From positions 1 through 64,000 of the forward strand of contig MKTB01000015.1 in the NCBI GenBank assembly GCA_001897525.1: DNA of 64,000 bases, written 5' to 3'. This stretch comes from Bacteroidetes bacterium 43-16 (GTDB lineage: Bacteria; Bacteroidota; Bacteroidia; Chitinophagales; Chitinophagaceae). Below are positions 41,854 to 50,406 of the stretch, in pieces. Every line of letters begins with the position of its first letter. Within the stretch, counting starts at the first letter, position 1. The notes under the pieces were generated by a model, which was not told where the DNA came from, made no database searches, and worked only from the letters and a program-made list of their open reading frames with translations. The position numbers and the translations under genes were made by a program.

Positions 41854-43992
41854 ATGAGAAGAATAATAATCGCAGGATTAATCCTACTGCAGGTGAGCAG
41901 TCTCCGGGCACAAAACAAACCGTTCAGCATGCAGGATGCCGTACTCGGGCTGCGCAGCAACCTTGCCGTTGAAGGACTGGGCGCACCGGTATGGATGAAT
42001 AACCAGCACACGCTGGTGTACCAGCAAAAAAACGTGATCTACAAGATCGCTGCGCCGAAGTTTGAAAAAGAAACCTGGATCAGCCTTCCCGGCATGAACC
42101 AGCAAATGTTTGGCAAGGACAGCTTAAAAAGCCTGCCGGCCATCGACTGGAACAACAGCAAAGCTTACTTTACAATAAAGAACGACCTGTACTTTATCGA
42201 ATCCACCAATGATAAAGGATTTACCACAGCGGCACCGGTCTCCCTCGAAAAAGGAGCGGCCAATATTACCGTTAAAGATAAACTGATCGCCTATACCGTA
42301 GACAATAACCTGTATGCCATAGACGAACAGGGCAATGTGCACCAGATCACCAAAGACAGGGCAAGCAACCACATCATCAATGGTCAAAGTGTGCACAGGA
42401 ACGAGTTTGGCATCAAGGGTGGCATATTCCCGGCACCCGACAAAAGCAAGATCGCTTTCTACCGCATGGATGAAAGCATGGTGGAAGACTATCCGGTGAT
42501 CGACTGGAACCCGGTAGCTGCCAAAAACGAAAATATTAAATACCCGATGGCAGGCCATAAATCGCATGAAGTAACGCTTGGTGTATATGACCTGAACACG
42601 AAAAAGAAAATATTCATCCAGACCGGCATGCCTGCAGATCAATACCTGACCTGCGTTACCTGGAGCCCGGATGCAAAGCATATCTACATAGCTGTGCTGA
42701 ACCGCGACCAGAACCACATGAAACTAAACCAGTATGATGCGGTTACAGGTGCATTCATCAAAACATTATTTGAAGAGAAAAGCGATAAGTATGTAGAACC
42801 GCAGCATGAACTGGTGTTCCTGCCGGGCTCCAACAATGAGTTCATCTGGCACAGTGAAAGAAGCGGTTTCCAGCACCTTTACCTGTACAATACCAGCGGC
42901 AAAATGATCCGTCAATTGACCTCAGGAGCCTGGATGGTGAACGCTATAGAAGGCATCAATGCATCGGCTAATGAGCTGATCATTTCCAGCTCTAAAGAAA
43001 GTGCCAAGGAGAAACACCTGTACACCGTGAATTACAAGAACAGCAGCCTGAAGCGCATAGACGATGCTGCAGGTGTGCATACTGCCGCTGTAAGCGATGA
43101 TGGTAAATACATCCTGGATGTGTACAGCAATTCGACCACACCGAGGATAGTGAATATGATCAATAACAAAGGCAATATCGTCAAGCAATTACTCAAAGCC
43201 GAAGATCCTTTAAAAGAGTACAAAAGAGCCCGTGTAGAAGAAGTGACACTGGCAGCGGAAGACGGTACGCCATTATTTGGCAAACTGATCTACCCTACCG
43301 ATTTTGATCCCAATAAAAAGTACCCGGTGATCTATTATTTGTACAACGGACCACATGTACAATTAGTACAAAACACTTATCCTGCCAGCGGGAACTTATG
43401 GTATGAATTGCTGGCCCAGAAAGGCTATGCCGTATTTACCCTTGATGGCAGAGGCAGCAGCAACCGCGGAGCAGCTTTTGAGCAGGCCATCTTCCGCCAG
43501 TTGGGCACCCTCGAGATCAACGATCACCTGAAAGGTGTAGCTTACCTGAAATCCTTACCTTTCATTGATGGCAACCGTATGGGCGTTCACGGCTGGAGCT
43601 ATGGTGGTTTCATGACCACATCGCTGATGCTGCGCCAACCGGATGTGTTCAAAGTAGGCGTTGCCGGTGGCCCGGTGATTGACTGGAGCATGTATGAGAT
43701 CATGTATACCGAGCGCTATATGGACAGTCCGCAGGACAATCCTAAAGGCTATGCCGACAATAATTTACTGACCAAAACGAAAAACCTGAAAGGTAAATTA
43801 CTGATGATCCACGGCGCACAGGACGATGTAGTGGTATGGCAACATTCTATGAAGTTTGTGAAGTCATGCGTAGATAATGGCGTACAACTGGATTATTTTG
43901 TTTATCCCGGTCATGCGCATAACGTAGTAGGTAAAGACAGGGTGCATTTAATGCAGAAGATCACTGATTACTTTGATCTTTACCTGAAATAG
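41854..43992 (+). CDS. S9-family prolyl oligopeptidase/DPP-IV-type peptidase
   Basis: 712 residues, exported (signal peptide 1 to about 20, SLRAQ). An N-terminal DPP-IV beta-propeller domain (about 60-440; 'VYQQKNVIYKI', 'WSPDAKHIYIAVLNRDQNHM') precedes the alpha/beta-hydrolase domain. The catalytic triad is complete: Ser in 'GWSYGGFM', Asp in 'GAQDDVV' and His in 'PGHAHNV'. It releases Xaa-Pro dipeptides from peptides, complementing the S46 dipeptidyl-peptidase just upstream. Together with the M28 peptidase at 29.7-31.2 kb it describes a peptide-feeding capacity. Confidence 0.94.
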   Translation: MRRIIIAGLILLQVSSLRAQNKPFSMQDAVLGLRSNLAVEGLGAPVWMNNQHTLVYQQKNVIYKIAAPKFEKETWISLPGMNQQMFGKDSLKSLPAIDWNNSKAYFTIKNDLYFIESTNDKGFTTAAPVSLEKGAANITVKDKLIAYTVDNNLYAIDEQGNVHQITKDRASNHIINGQSVHRNEFGIKGGIFPAPDKSKIAFYRMDESMVEDYPVIDWNPVAAKNENIKYPMAGHKSHEVTLGVYDLNTKKKIFIQTGMPADQYLTCVTWSPDAKHIYIAVLNRDQNHMKLNQYDAVTGAFIKTLFEEKSDKYVEPQHELVFLPGSNNEFIWHSERSGFQHLYLYNTSGKMIRQLTSGAWMVNAIEGINASANELIISSSKESAKEKHLYTVNYKNSSLKRIDDAAGVHTAAVSDDGKYILDVYSNSTTPRIVNMINNKGNIVKQLLKAEDPLKEYKRARVEEVTLAAEDGTPLFGKLIYPTDFDPNKKYPVIYYLYNGPHVQLVQNTYPASGNLWYELLAQKGYAVFTLDGRGSSNRGAAFEQAIFRQLGTLEINDHLKGVAYLKSLPFIDGNRMGVHGWSYGGFMTTSLMLRQPDVFKVGVAGGPVIDWSMYEIMYTERYMDSPQDNPKGYADNNLLTKTKNLKGKLLMIHGAQDDVVVWQHSMKFVKSCVDNGVQLDYFVYPGHAHNVVGKDRVHLMQKITDYFDLYLK

Positions 43993-44013
43993 GAAAACAA
44001 TAGTTTATAAAAC

Positions 44014-44041
44014 AGGGCAGCTCTACATTTAGGGCTGCCCT
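44014..44041 (+). terminator. Hairpin after the S9 peptidase gene
   Basis: An 8-bp perfect stem (44014-44021 and 44034-44041) with a 12-base loop and a weak T-run (TTATACTTT). Likely terminator. Confidence 0.65.
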
Positions 44042-44069
44042 TATACTTTGCGGTTTACTCCTACATATC

Positions 44070-44333
44070 TTACAATCTCTCTGCAAAACAGAATGAGCTT
44101 AATGTATCCCCCTTACCATTGATCCAGGTATCATTCATGGTAGCACACTGCGCATCGGCACCTTTCTTCGTTTTGCTTTGTACCCACCGCAAGACAGGAC
44201 GGCCAGCATCCGGTTCTGCTAAAGATCCATCAGCATTTTGTAGCTTACAGCTACAAGCATATTTTTTCTCACAGGAAGTGAATAAGGCAGCCACAGCTAT
44301 AGAACTGAGAAAGAATAAAATTACTTTTTTCAT
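44070..44333 (-). CDS. Small lipoprotein, unknown function
   Basis: 87 residues. The lipobox before Cys21 (LFTSCEKK) is clear, and the mature part starts 'CEKKYACSCKLQNADGSL' with a second Cys pair, CSC, and another pair of Cys (ADAQCATMNDT, SSFCFAERL) toward the end. Five mature Cys suggest disulfides. No family is recognised. It sits alone between the S9 peptidase and the repeat element. Confidence 0.7.
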   Translation of the reverse strand: MKKVILFFLSSIAVAALFTSCEKKYACSCKLQNADGSLAEPDAGRPVLRWVQSKTKKGADAQCATMNDTWINGKGDTLSSFCFAERL

Positions 44334-44443
44334 GTTTTTTCTACAGATTTAAACCAGGAACACGCGAATAGATTAATAATTCAAAAGAAAGCCTGTTTAT
44401 CATAGAATCAGAAGCCAATTAAGTACACTGGTATAAAAAATGA

Positions 44444-44582
44444 GGCTGTACAAAAAGGATGTTATTTCGAGCGGAACATAATGAAGTCGAGCAATCTCTG
44501 ATACAAAAAATATTGCTTTCGAGATGGCTATGTGTCATTACGTTGCAGTCGAATTAGCGCAAACGACCTTTTTAGACAAGCC
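44444..44582. repeat. MITE-like extragenic repeat element
   Basis: A 139-base non-coding unit. Its ends are imperfect inverted repeats (GGCTGTACAAAAAGG at 44444-44458 and CCTTTTTAGACAAGCC at 44567-44582). The interior contains ATTTCGAGCGGAACATAATG...AAGTCGAGCAATCTC, a motif I recognise as a common dispersed repeat in Bacteroidota (usually ATTTCGAGCGGAG...GTCGAGAAATCTC bounded by GAGGCTGTCTC ends). No ORF. Copy number cannot be counted here. Confidence 0.55.
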
Positions 44583-44595
44583 CTTTTTTTATAGT

Positions 44596-45753
44596 TTACA
44601 GCGCCTGTAAAATATCATTTAATATATCATCCCGGTGCTCAAGCCCCACAGAAATCCGGATCAGGCCGGGTGTAATGCCTGTTTTCATTCTTTCTTCCGC
44701 CGAAAGCTTAGCATGGGTGGTGCTTGCCGGATGCGAAGCGATACTGCGGGTATCCCCGAGATTAGCCGTCAGCGACAGCATCTGTAACTTATTTAAAAAT
44801 TCACGACCGGCATCCAGCCCGCCTTTTAAATTAAAGGTCACCAGGCCACCACCATTCTGCATTTGCTTTTTAGCGATCGCATATTGGGGGTGTGAAGACA
44901 GGTGCGGATATTTTAACCACTCTATCTCCGGGTGATCACTCAACTGTTCCGCTATATATAAAGCATTAGCTGCATGGCGCTCCATCCTTACATCAAGCGT
45001 TTCCAGGCTCTTGCTCAATATCCAGGCATTGAAGGGAGATAAAGAAGCACCGGAACTGCGCACAAACAGATACACTTCGTTTACGAGCTCTTTCCGTCCA
45101 CAAACAACACCCCCGAGTACCCTGCCCTGCCCGTCCAGCCATTTGGTACCCGAATGCACCACGAGGTCAGCACCATACTGTACCGGCTGCTGACACAGAG
45201 GTGTAGCAAAGGCATTATCCACCACAAAGATGATATTATGTTTTTTAGCTACCCGGCCGATCATTTCCAGGTCCAGGATATCCAAGGCCGGGTTAGTAGG
45301 CGTTTCCAGGTAGATCATCTTCACAGAAGGATCTATGGCCGCTTCCCACTCTTCCTCCGTAGCCGATGCAGGTACATACTTATGTTGAATCCCATATTTA
45401 GGCAAATACTTCGTGATCACCGTATGCGTGCTCCCGAAAATAGAATTACAGCTCAGCAGCGTATCTCCTTGCTTCAATAAACTCATAAAGCAGGAAAATA
45501 TAGCCGCCATGCCCGTTGCCGTTGCAAAGGCCGCTTCTGTACCTTCCAGGGCCGCCATCTTTTGCTCCAGCTCTTTGGTATTGGGATTCACAAAACGGCT
45601 GTACATATTCTGCTCGATCTCATCGGCAAACACAGCCCTCATCTGCTCCGCATCATCATAACAGAAACTACTGGTCATGAAGATCGGGTTAGAATGCTCT
45701 TTTTCGTTAGTAGGCCCTAACTGTATTCTGATAGCTTTGGATATAGGATGCAC
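44596..45753 (-). CDS. Cys/Met-metabolism PLP-dependent enzyme (homoserine sulfhydrylase/cystathionine synthase type)
   Basis: 385 residues, start GTG at 45753 because the family N-terminus 'ISKAIRIQLGPTNEKEHSNPIFMTSSFCYDDAEQM' begins here without an ATG. The PLP-binding Lys lies in 'VVHSGTKWLDGQGRVLGG', and 'YLETPTNPALDILDLEMI' with 'VVDNAFATP' are the family signatures. The late 'NLGDTRSIASHPASTTHAKLS' binds substrate. It likely uses O-acetylhomoserine from MetX, encoded nearby, for sulfhydrylation or transsulfuration. The exact reaction (MetY/MetZ/MetB-like) cannot be set from sequence. It is divergent from metX with osmC between, and closed by the repeat element. Confidence 0.88.
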   Translation of the reverse strand: MHPISKAIRIQLGPTNEKEHSNPIFMTSSFCYDDAEQMRAVFADEIEQNMYSRFVNPNTKELEQKMAALEGTEAAFATATGMAAIFSCFMSLLKQGDTLLSCNSIFGSTHTVITKYLPKYGIQHKYVPASATEEEWEAAIDPSVKMIYLETPTNPALDILDLEMIGRVAKKHNIIFVVDNAFATPLCQQPVQYGADLVVHSGTKWLDGQGRVLGGVVCGRKELVNEVYLFVRSSGASLSPFNAWILSKSLETLDVRMERHAANALYIAEQLSDHPEIEWLKYPHLSSHPQYAIAKKQMQNGGGLVTFNLKGGLDAGREFLNKLQMLSLTANLGDTRSIASHPASTTHAKLSAEERMKTGITPGLIRISVGLEHRDDILNDILQAL

Positions 45754-45783
45754 TTCTTGATTTTTTTGAAGATGAGGGAAAAC

Positions 45784-46212
45784 TTAGTTAACACTTACAC
45801 TAAAGCTGATGGCACAACCGGCCCTTCTCAGCGTTTCGGCCACAGAGCAGTATTTATCTACCGATAGCTGGGCCGCCTTTTCTGCCTTTGCCGCTTCCAC
45901 GCGACCTGTCAGAATATAATGCACATGAGCTTTGGTCCACAAGGCAGGTGTCACGTCTTTTTCGCGCTCCCCTTCCACTTCAATCACCAAAGTATCAAAA
46001 GACTGCCTTTGCTTTTCCAGGATCATCACAATATCTATCCCCGAGCAGGCGCCCATGGCCATCAGTAAGCATAACATAGGCCCCACAGACCCTTGAGCAG
46101 CTACCGTTGTGGCTTCACCACCTCCGGCTTTAAAAATAAGGGTATTTTCCTGTGCATCCGTAGCGACATAGTTATCTTCAGCACGATTATAAGTAACGGT
46201 AATTTTTGGCAT
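45784..46212 (-). CDS. OsmC-family protein
   Basis: 142 residues from the ATG at 46212 (a TTG frame extends to 46230). OsmC-family proteins reduce organic hydroperoxides through two Cys. Visible: 'VGPMLCLLMAMGACSGIDIVMILEKQ', with the first Cys in GACSG, and 'VDKYCSVAETLRRAGCAISFSV', with the second. The N-terminal beta region is typical. Homologues named OsmC-like rather than OsmC/Ohr proper differ in substrate. It may share a transcript with the PLP enzyme downstream (30 bases). Confidence 0.88.
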   Translation of the reverse strand: MPKITVTYNRAEDNYVATDAQENTLIFKAGGGEATTVAAQGSVGPMLCLLMAMGACSGIDIVMILEKQRQSFDTLVIEVEGEREKDVTPALWTKAHVHYILTGRVEAAKAEKAAQLSVDKYCSVAETLRRAGCAISFSVSVN

Positions 46213-46220
46213 GGTATATT

Positions 46221-46254
46221 TTTGATGCAAAATAGGTAAAAGCGATTACTTTTG
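46221..46254 (+). promoter_or_regulatory. Promoter for metX
   Basis: TTTG at 46221-46224 and TACTTTTG at 46247-46254 are spaced 22 bases. The leader to the ATG at 46281 is about 20 bases. Confidence 0.55.
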
Positions 46255-46280
46255 TTTGGCGGCTACCTTAAAATACCAAA

Positions 46281-47300
46281 ATGTTACAAACCTTTAACTA
46301 CGATCAGGCCTTCCACTTTGAACAAGGTGGAAGCATCGACCGGCTACAGATCGCTTACCATACCTACGGGACATTAAATGAGCAGAAAGACAATGTGGTC
46401 TGGATCTGTCATGCCCTCACCGCCAATGCAGCTGTTGCCGACTGGTGGAGCGGGCTTGTAGGGAGCGGGACAGCACTGGACCCTGACCAATACTTTATTG
46501 TTTGTGCCAATATCCTGGGCAGTTGCTACGGCACCACAGGCCCGGGTAGTGTACCACAGGGCAGTAAAGCCCCCTACAGTACCGCCTTCCCGGACTTCAC
46601 CATTCGCGATATGGTTCAGGCCCATGAACTGTTAAGGCAGCATTTAGGCATTGATACCATACACCTTTTAGTAGGAGGAAGCATGGGTGGCTACCAGGCC
46701 CTGGAATGGGCTTTAAAAAGCCCGGAGCGCATAGAAAAACTATTCCTGCTGGCCACCTCAGCAGCCGAGAGCGCCTGGGGCATCGCCATACATACGGCAC
46801 AGAGAATGGCCATAGAAGCAGATCCGCGATGGCAGGAAGGTACTCAGGGAAGCGGTGACAATGGGCTTAAAGCCGCCAGGGCCATAGGCATGCTCACCTA
46901 CCGGAATTACGAGCTCTTCAATGCCCAGCAATCAGATACAGATCCCAATAAGACCAGTGATTTCAAAGCAAGCTCCTACCTGGCTTACCAGGCACAAAAA
47001 CTGGCAGACCGTTTTGATGCAGTTACCTATCATAAACTCACCCAAGCTATGGACAGCCATAACATAGCGCGCGGAAGAGCCGGTAATATTACGTCCATTT
47101 TAAGTACCCTTACACAGCCCGTCCTGCTCATTGGCATCTCATCAGATATACTCTGTCCGCCTGCAGAACAGCGTAATATGGCAAAGCATCTGCCTGACTG
47201 TACCTATAAAGAAATAAATTCCAGTTACGGGCATGATGGATTCCTGATAGAATACCAAATCATCGGTGAGCACCTGCACAACTGGCTCAGGCAGCTGTAA
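46281..47300 (+). CDS. metX: Homoserine O-acetyltransferase
   Basis: 339 residues with alpha/beta-hydrolase fold. It acetylates homoserine with acetyl-CoA, the first step of methionine synthesis. Family signatures: 'VVWICHALTANAAVADWW', the nucleophile S134 in 'LLVGGSMGGYQALEWAL', 'SYLAYQAQKLADRFDAVTYHKLTQAMDSHNIARGR', the catalytic Asp in 'LLIGISSDILCPPAEQ' and His in 'SSYGHDGFLIEY'. The neighbouring PLP enzyme supplies the sulfur step. Closely related serine/homoserine enzymes exist, but the set of signatures fits MetX. Confidence 0.93.
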   Translation: MLQTFNYDQAFHFEQGGSIDRLQIAYHTYGTLNEQKDNVVWICHALTANAAVADWWSGLVGSGTALDPDQYFIVCANILGSCYGTTGPGSVPQGSKAPYSTAFPDFTIRDMVQAHELLRQHLGIDTIHLLVGGSMGGYQALEWALKSPERIEKLFLLATSAAESAWGIAIHTAQRMAIEADPRWQEGTQGSGDNGLKAARAIGMLTYRNYELFNAQQSDTDPNKTSDFKASSYLAYQAQKLADRFDAVTYHKLTQAMDSHNIARGRAGNITSILSTLTQPVLLIGISSDILCPPAEQRNMAKHLPDCTYKEINSSYGHDGFLIEYQIIGEHLHNWLRQL

Positions 47301-47346
47301 TCCATACACCGGCATCAAAGCAGGCAATTATTTACCGTGGTTTTAC

Positions 47347-47354
47347 TACATTTG
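47347..47354 (+). promoter_or_regulatory. -7 promoter element for fabV
   Basis: TACATTTG fits TAnnTTTG, 32 bases before the ATG at 47387. Confidence 0.55.
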
Positions 47355-47386
47355 TACCTCCATTTCAATCTAAAAAATATTGAATT

Positions 47387-48571
47387 ATGATTATTGAACC
47401 AAGAATGCGTGGATTTATCTGTTTAACAGCTCATCCCGATGGTTGTAAAGAGAATGTAAGACAGCAAATTGAATATGTAAAACAACAAGGTGCTATCAAT
47501 GTTCCTAAAAGAGTATTGGTCATCGGCGCTTCTACTGGTTTTGGCCTGGCTTCCCGTATAGCTGCGGCTTACGGTTCCGGCGCATCTACTATAGGCGTTT
47601 ATTTTGAAAAAGAAGCTTCTGAAGGTAAAACAGCGACTCCGGGCTTATATAATACCGCTGCATTCCAGGATTTTGCACATGCCGATGGCCTATATGCAAA
47701 AGGCATCAATGGAGATGCTTACTCTAATGAAGTAAAGCAGCAGACCATAGACTTAATTAAAGCAGACCTGGGACAGGTAGACCTGGTGATCTACAGCCTG
47801 GCCTCCCCCGTAAGAACAGACCCGGCAACAGGCGTTTTGCATCGCTCGGTATTGAAACCGATCGGTGAACCCTATACCAATAAAACGGTAGATATCCACA
47901 CCGGGAAAATAACCGACATTACCATTAACCCGGCTACAGAAGAAGAGATTGAAAACACCATCAAAGTAATGGGTGGCGAAGACTGGTCTTTATGGATCGA
48001 TGCACTGCAGGAAGCAGGAGCTTTGGCAGAAGGCGCGAAAACCGTTGCCTATTCCTATATCGGGCCAGACCTCACCCAGCCTTTATACCGTCAGGGAACG
48101 ATCGGCCGTGCCAAAGATCACCTGGAAGCTACTGCAGGATCTATCAATGAAAAATTAAAACCATTGAACGGTGAAGCTTATGTTTCTGTAAACAAAGCCC
48201 TCGTAACACAGTCCAGCGCTGCCATCCCGGTAGTGCCCCTTTATATTTCCTTACTGTATAAAGTAATGAAAGAAAAAGGCAATCACGAAGGCTGTATCGA
48301 GCAAATCTACCGTTTGTATAAAGACAGGCTCTACAACAGTGCAGCAGTACCTGTTGATGAAAAAGGAAGAATCCGTGTAGATGACTGGGAAATGCAGGAT
48401 GATGTACAGGCAAAAGTACTCGAACTCTGGAACCAGGTAGATACCGATAACCTGGCTGCGATCGGTGATCTCCAGGGTTACAAATCTGAATTCATAGGCC
48501 TGTTTGGCTTCGGATCAGATGCGGTTGACTATACCGCAGAAGCTAACGAACTGGTACGTGTAAACAACTAA
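47387..48571 (+). CDS. fabV: Trans-2-enoyl-ACP/CoA reductase FabV
   Basis: 394 residues. It reduces trans-2-enoyl thioesters, the last step in fatty acid elongation, and is resistant to triclosan in characterised cases. Family signatures: the start 'MIIEPRMRGFICLTAHPDGC', the NAD-binding loop 'VLVIGASTGFGLASRIAAAYG', 'DLVIYSLASPVRTDP' and the active-site Y-x8-K in 'PLYRQGTIGRAKDHLE'. The late 'DWEMQDDVQ' is a hallmark. Single gene with its own promoter; its hairpin terminator is at 48595. Confidence 0.95.
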   Translation: MIIEPRMRGFICLTAHPDGCKENVRQQIEYVKQQGAINVPKRVLVIGASTGFGLASRIAAAYGSGASTIGVYFEKEASEGKTATPGLYNTAAFQDFAHADGLYAKGINGDAYSNEVKQQTIDLIKADLGQVDLVIYSLASPVRTDPATGVLHRSVLKPIGEPYTNKTVDIHTGKITDITINPATEEEIENTIKVMGGEDWSLWIDALQEAGALAEGAKTVAYSYIGPDLTQPLYRQGTIGRAKDHLEATAGSINEKLKPLNGEAYVSVNKALVTQSSAAIPVVPLYISLLYKVMKEKGNHEGCIEQIYRLYKDRLYNSAAVPVDEKGRIRVDDWEMQDDVQAKVLELWNQVDTDNLAAIGDLQGYKSEFIGLFGFGSDAVDYTAEANELVRVNN

Positions 48572-48594
48572 ACTGCACTACTTCAAAATACAAC

Positions 48595-48620
48595 AAAAGC
48601 TACCTTCCGGGGTGGCTTTT
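48595..48620 (+). terminator. Intrinsic terminator of fabV
   Basis: A 10-bp stem (48595-48604 and 48611-48620) with one G-T pair and a 6-base loop; the right arm ends GGCTTTT, followed by GTCTTT. Confidence 0.75.
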
Positions 48621-48717
48621 GTCTTTAGTATCCCATCGTCCACAAGAACGATGATCCCTGACAGATCAGGAAAAGATCCGCCAGATGACCAGTAAAAAAC
48701 CCGGGGGATTACCACAT

Positions 48718-48746
48718 AAAAAAACAGCAACCCTTTCCGGTTGCTG
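48718..48746 (-). terminator. Intrinsic terminator of the thiolase gene
   Basis: An 8-bp stem (48725-48732 and 48739-48746), 6-base loop, followed on the minus strand by a run of seven T (48718-48724). Confidence 0.88.
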
Positions 48747-48767
48747 CTTTCCAATATTAAATATAAA

Positions 48768-49946
48768 TTATACTTTTTCGATCACGATAGCCGTAGCACC
48801 GCCACCGCCATTACAGATACCGGCAACACCGATCTTAGCATTGTTCTGCGCCAATACATTGATCAGGGAAACCACGATACGGGAACCTGAAGAACCTAAT
48901 GGGTGACCTAAAGCAACCGCACCACCGTTTACATTCACCTGCTCTGGTTTCAGTTTCAGGATCTCACAGTTAGCCAATCCTACAACGCTGAACGCTTCGT
49001 TCAACTCATAAAACTCAACCTGGTCCTGGCTGATGCCTGCTTTTTTCAATGCCAAAGGCACCGCTTTAGAAGGCGCAGTAGTGAACCACTCAGGCGCTTG
49101 CTCTGCATCTGCATAACCGCGTACAACAGCGATTGGGGTCAATCCCAAAGCAGCTGCTTTTTCACGGCTCATCAAAATCAGGGCAGAAGCACCGTCATTC
49201 ATAGTAGAAGCGTTAGCAGCAGTTACAGAACCACCTTTAACGAAAGCGGAATTCAAAGTAGGGATCTTATCGAACTTTACATTGAACGGCTCTTCATCCT
49301 TGGCAAAAACAACAGGATCACCTTTTCTTTGCGGGATCTCCACAGGAACGATCTCTGCATCGAATTTACCTTCATTTACCGATTTCTGACTGCGTGTATA
49401 GCTTTCTACTGCAAAAGCATCCTGTGCCTCACGGCTGATGTTCATTTCAGCAGCAGTATTTTCAGCCGCATTACCCATAGCATATTTATGGTAAACATCT
49501 GTTAAACCGTCTTTAGCCAGACCGTCTACCAGGGAAGTATCACCATATTTATTACCCCAACGCATCGTAGGTGCATAGAAAGGTACATTACTCATGCTTT
49601 CCATACCACCGGCAACTACTACTTCAGCATCGCCACACATGATCGCCTGGGCAGCCATAGTGATCGCTTTCATACCACTGGCACATACTTTGTTTACAGT
49701 AGTACAATTTACCTCATCCGCTAAACCGGCAAATTTAGCCGCTTGGCGCGCAGGAGCCTGACCCAGGTTGGCTTGCATCACACAGCCCATATATACGTCA
49801 GTAACTTCTTTAGCGTCTAATTTTATTCTATTTAATGCTCCTTTAATAGCGAACGAACCTAATTCTGTTGCAGTAAAACCTTTTAATGATCCGCCCCAGC
49901 TACCCATTGGGGTACGTACGGCAGATACGATTACAACTTCTTTCAT
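48768..49946 (-). CDS. Acetyl-CoA C-acetyltransferase (thiolase)
   Basis: 392 residues, standard length. It joins two acetyl-CoA to acetoacetyl-CoA or cleaves 3-ketoacyl-CoA. The acyl-accepting Cys88 lies in 'VNKVCASGMKA', and the C-terminal 'NVNGGAVALGHPLGSSGSRI' and 'GICNGGGGATAIV' hold the catalytic His and Cys. The family divides into degradative and biosynthetic forms; 'ELNEAFSVVGLAN' and the length fit the biosynthetic acetyl-CoA form slightly better. Single gene with a -7 element at 49974-49981 and its own terminator. Confidence 0.94.
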   Translation of the reverse strand: MKEVVIVSAVRTPMGSWGGSLKGFTATELGSFAIKGALNRIKLDAKEVTDVYMGCVMQANLGQAPARQAAKFAGLADEVNCTTVNKVCASGMKAITMAAQAIMCGDAEVVVAGGMESMSNVPFYAPTMRWGNKYGDTSLVDGLAKDGLTDVYHKYAMGNAAENTAAEMNISREAQDAFAVESYTRSQKSVNEGKFDAEIVPVEIPQRKGDPVVFAKDEEPFNVKFDKIPTLNSAFVKGGSVTAANASTMNDGASALILMSREKAAALGLTPIAVVRGYADAEQAPEWFTTAPSKAVPLALKKAGISQDQVEFYELNEAFSVVGLANCEILKLKPEQVNVNGGAVALGHPLGSSGSRIVVSLINVLAQNNAKIGVAGICNGGGGATAIVIEKV

Positions 49947-49973
49947 TTTAAAAAATTTTTAAATTTAACGAAG

Positions 49974-49981
49974 CAAATTTA
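49974..49981 (-). promoter_or_regulatory. -7 promoter element for the thiolase gene
   Basis: On the minus strand TAAATTTG fits TAnnTTTG, 28 bases before the ATG at 49946. Confidence 0.55.
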
Positions 49982-50061
49982 ATGAATTTAAACCTTAAAA
50001 GCTGCATCTAAAAATGAAAGCTATTTTTATCGTAAATTGCCTTACACAATGCTACAATATC

Positions 50062-50373
50062 ATGAATGACCACATAGCCCTGATCAACCAGTTCTTCGAG
50101 ATCGAACAAAAATTGCTTGCAGAACAACTCATAGATAAATTTGATAGGAATTTAAAAAGAATACAGAATATTTTTGAAGCTTCAGGCTTACTTGTTATCA
50201 ATCCTATCGGAGAAGCTTATTCTGAAAGCAGGACAGATTATGAAGCCAGTATCGTCGGCAACCCGGGACAGCATATGAAAATAACCAAAGTGATCAAACC
50301 CGTTATTTATCAAAATGATGCACAAGGCCGCCAGCTCTTACAAAAAGGCATAGTCATTGCAGAACAGGTATAA
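50062..50373 (+). CDS. GrpE-like small protein
   Basis: 103 residues from the ATG at 50062; a 16-residue longer start at 50014 is possible. The N-terminal half is a helix (about 1-45). The C-terminal half, 'VINPIGEAYSESRTDYEASIVGN' to 'QLLQKGIVIAEQV', matches the beta-rich head of GrpE ('P.GE.FD...HEA', 'VLRPA.V.V'). GrpE promotes ADP release from Hsp70. It is far smaller than GrpE (about 190) and lacks the long N-terminal helix. It lies 33 bases before a divergent Hsp70, which makes it the likely exchange factor for that chaperone. Similarity is by pattern only. Confidence 0.62.
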   Translation: MNDHIALINQFFEIEQKLLAEQLIDKFDRNLKRIQNIFEASGLLVINPIGEAYSESRTDYEASIVGNPGQHMKITKVIKPVIYQNDAQGRQLLQKGIVIAEQV

Positions 50374-50406
50374 GAAAGCTTAAACATCAGCATTAAAAAG
50401 CAACAA

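Noticed and set aside
42124-42717. 197-codon minus-strand ORF inside the S9 peptidase gene
   Set aside because: Antisense to a clear beta-propeller coding region; low-quality translation.
48661-48720. Possible small RNA or ORF between fabV and thiolase
   Set aside because: The sequence is explained by the two facing terminators; nothing coding or structured beyond that.
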